The notes beneath the pieces are model-generated. The model was not told where the DNA came from. It ran no database searches and saw only the letters and a list, made by a program, of their open reading frames with translations. A stretch of 64,000 nucleotides of DNA, from positions 17,619,127 through 17,683,126 of the forward strand of contig NC_088297.1 in assembly GCF_032854445.1 (NCBI RefSeq), in the 5' to 3' direction. The stretch comes from Liolophura sinensis. Its lineage: Eukaryota > Mollusca > Polyplacophora > Chitonida > Chitonidae. Positions 61,741 through 64,000 of the stretch are shown piece after piece. The stretch's first letter is position 1, and every line of letters starts with the position of its first letter. The translations under genes were made by a program, and so were the position numbers.

Positions 61741-64000
61741 GGTAATGAAATCAGTATTCAGGCTGTCTACCATGATAATTCGTTGCCTGTACTCTGCACC
61801 TTAATATTTATTTATCAGATCCCCTGATATATTACAAAAGCTCAGATGATACATTGGCTGGTGCTATTTCCTCACTCTACATGTACGACCTCTCTGGACC
61901 CCGATCTAATGGTGAGATCAGTTCGATCGCTCTCGGCTAAATCCTCGCCACAACCCTGACTCGGCTGTATCTTCGGCATTATCCTGGCGGTGACAATCAA
62001 ATCAGGTAACAACAACAACAATAATGATAAGGATGAAAACAAAAACAACAAGGACAAACACAACGCTGCTAGCTTCATGCCATGGCCGGGTGATGGAATG
62101 ATGGTTCGATGATGGCCTTATCCGGTTTCCTTAGAATGGAAGTCAGTGGCTTAAAATACATCAGAATACGTCAAGGTTTAATCAAAAAGCTTTTGTGGCG
62201 TCATATTTTCGACCACTCGCGAGCCTTAAAAGTTGTGAACAAATTTTGACACCTTTCTCAAACTTTATGTATCTAGAGTCAGTGTACAAGAATATGAAAT
62301 ATTAGAACAACCCGCTCATTAGTTGTTCAAAAAAAGACTTCTAAAGAGAGAAAAGTTTCACGAAATCCAATATCGCCTCCAAACCACGTGACCAACTTTG
62401 CCCCGTATTTTCACAACACTGCTCCTAGGCATGCCCTGAAATAGTCCTATGTGTCATTAAAATCTGATGGAATTTACTACCACTTTTAGCGGTAATAAAA
62501 TCTGCGTAAATTTCATAAAGTATTACACAAAACCCACATGTTAAATCCTGAAACGTTTTTTCGCGATTACATGAAACTTCAACGGAATAATTCTGTGAAA
62601 TTCATAACCCAGCGGTCAAGGGAGATCTCACAAATGTTTTTGATCGATCCAACTGTGCAGCTGACCTATATTTGTGTTATTGTCCATTTACATATGGAAA
62701 GGAATCATACTGAGCAGTTTTAATTGCCGCCTAACAAATTGCCACAAATCTGTTCCGTGTTTACACAGAAGAAGGTTCTTAAAAGGTTTTCATATAAATC
62801 CAATATGGCCGTCAAGCCATTCGACATAGGGCAACACGCTTTTGATTTGCACTATGTGTTTTTCTCTGTAGCCGGCCGACAAAATTATGGTTAATAATCC
62901 GGACAAATTAATATCCTATCGCCTAGAGGGTCGATCCCCTGACAATGACGAAAACGACAACAATAAAAAAAAATGTGTTTGCGTGCAAAGGGCCCAGACG
63001 TAAGCCAAAGATAATACATGTGTGTCCAAAAAAATACAAGCCATCCGACACGAACGACACTATGTGATATAATACAAGAACACGAGTGGCAAATTTGCAT
63101 CACGTGTATGTGGCTTTATCTATCACAGGAACATTTGGGAGATTTTACATTTTCAAGTTTCCGTGATCCACGAAATATCTGACCTGATCTGAACAACCAC
63201 AGAACTAAGAAAGTATATCAAGTACGAAAAGTGCAAGTGCTAAGAGAAACTATCAGCAGTTTTCAGTGATGTTGGAACGAAACCCACAATGGAGCATTAA
63301 GCGAAAAAATTCTAAAAACAAGAAAGCAAGTGTAATTTTACGCATAGGTGTACAGTAGTTTTGTGTAATGAGGCACACTTTGTTTGTCTGTGCGGGAGGG
63401 GGGGGGGGGGCATTAAATCATAAAACAAATCTTAAATGAAGAATTTCAACTACAGCCTGAAATGACCAATTAATGCTACATGTATCTAAACAATCTTCTC
63501 ATGTTGACGATATTTGAACCAATCCAAGTCTCTGGTCACCCCCCCCCCCCCCCCAACCCCCCATGCCCACCCACCCCGTGCCAGTAGACAGTAGTTAACA
63601 CCCCCTGTCCCCAGTACCCAGGATATACAGACTCAGGACGTATTTGCCGACCTAATAAGGTAAGTATCGACACCAAAAAATATGTGTTCATCTGTAAGGA
63701 TACGTCTTTATATAAGTGATCTTTTAGCTTAGCCTTGCTTACTGTTTATATACTATTTCTTACATATTCCTTTGGGAACTTGTGTTTTAGATTTTTGTGA
63801 TCTTAGGGTCATCGACTTGGAAAAGCTCTTCATGGTTTCCGAAGTTGAGATACACAACCTTAAACTTCTACCGAGGCTTGCATCATTCTGACAGCTTTTT
63901 TTCTTAGTTTAACTTGAAGACGTTTGTCATGTGCTTTGCAAAGATTTGTTTCGTCTGCGGGATCTGCTCAAAGTCATTGCGATGAAAAACACAATTTAAA
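61741..64000. other. No gene recognised
   Basis: 2.3 kb of AT-rich DNA with G and C homopolymer runs at about 63401-63411 and 63541-63554. Short frames lack splice or domain support. Confidence 0.5.

Overview
The window looks like a stretch of animal nuclear genome, most likely a lophotrochozoan and probably a mollusc. Evidence: genes split by GT-AG introns, no bacterial gene packing, and more than twenty copies of a tRNA-headed SINE whose 3' half (caacctgcgg...gggtttcccccgggctctg...ttgagtac...atcaaataaat) matches, from memory, the RUDI-like V-SINE type of molluscs. No species can be named from sequence alone.

Layout. 1-2.5 kb: debris of a virus-like DNA element (an N-terminal fragment of a protein-primed DNA polymerase B) plus unrecognised exon-like pieces. 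4.86-7.84 kb: a BTB/POZ zinc-finger gene with three reading-frame breaks. 7.9-13 kb: more virus-like debris (C-terminal PolB fragment, a proline-rich RING-finger gene), a foldback MITE, a tRNA-like sequence and a thrice-repeated promoter-like repeat. 13.2-18.8 kb: a broken Ty3/Gypsy retrotransposon in which integrase precedes RNase H, carrying a solo LTR inside integrase. 18.8-23.3 kb (minus): an I/Jockey-like LINE with endonuclease, RT, RNase H and CCHC. 24-46 kb: gene-poor DNA with SINEs, minisatellites, an orphan C-type-lectin-like exon and a decayed two-exon Crypton/DUF3504 tyrosine recombinase (40.5-38.9 kb, minus). 47.3-55.7 kb: the one clearly intact gene, a five-exon MFSD6-like major facilitator transporter of 433 residues; its third intron holds a complete Tc1-like transposon (28-bp perfect TIRs, TA target sites) apparently inserted into an older LINE. 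55.7-64 kb: SINEs and three tandem arrays, no recognised gene.

Most unusual signal. Two virus-like genes (PolB, in two copies, and RING) end in an exact metazoan histone mRNA 3' end: the stem-loop GGCCCTTTTCAGGGCC followed by a purine-rich GAAAGAG element. There are three copies, at 443-479 (+), 8629-8594 (-) and 11234-11198 (-), and no histone gene is present. A repeat in the same block carries CCAAT and E2F-like sites. Together these suggest an S-phase-timed, non-polyadenylated expression programme in a Polinton/adintovirus-like element. That reading is inference; the motifs are directly visible.
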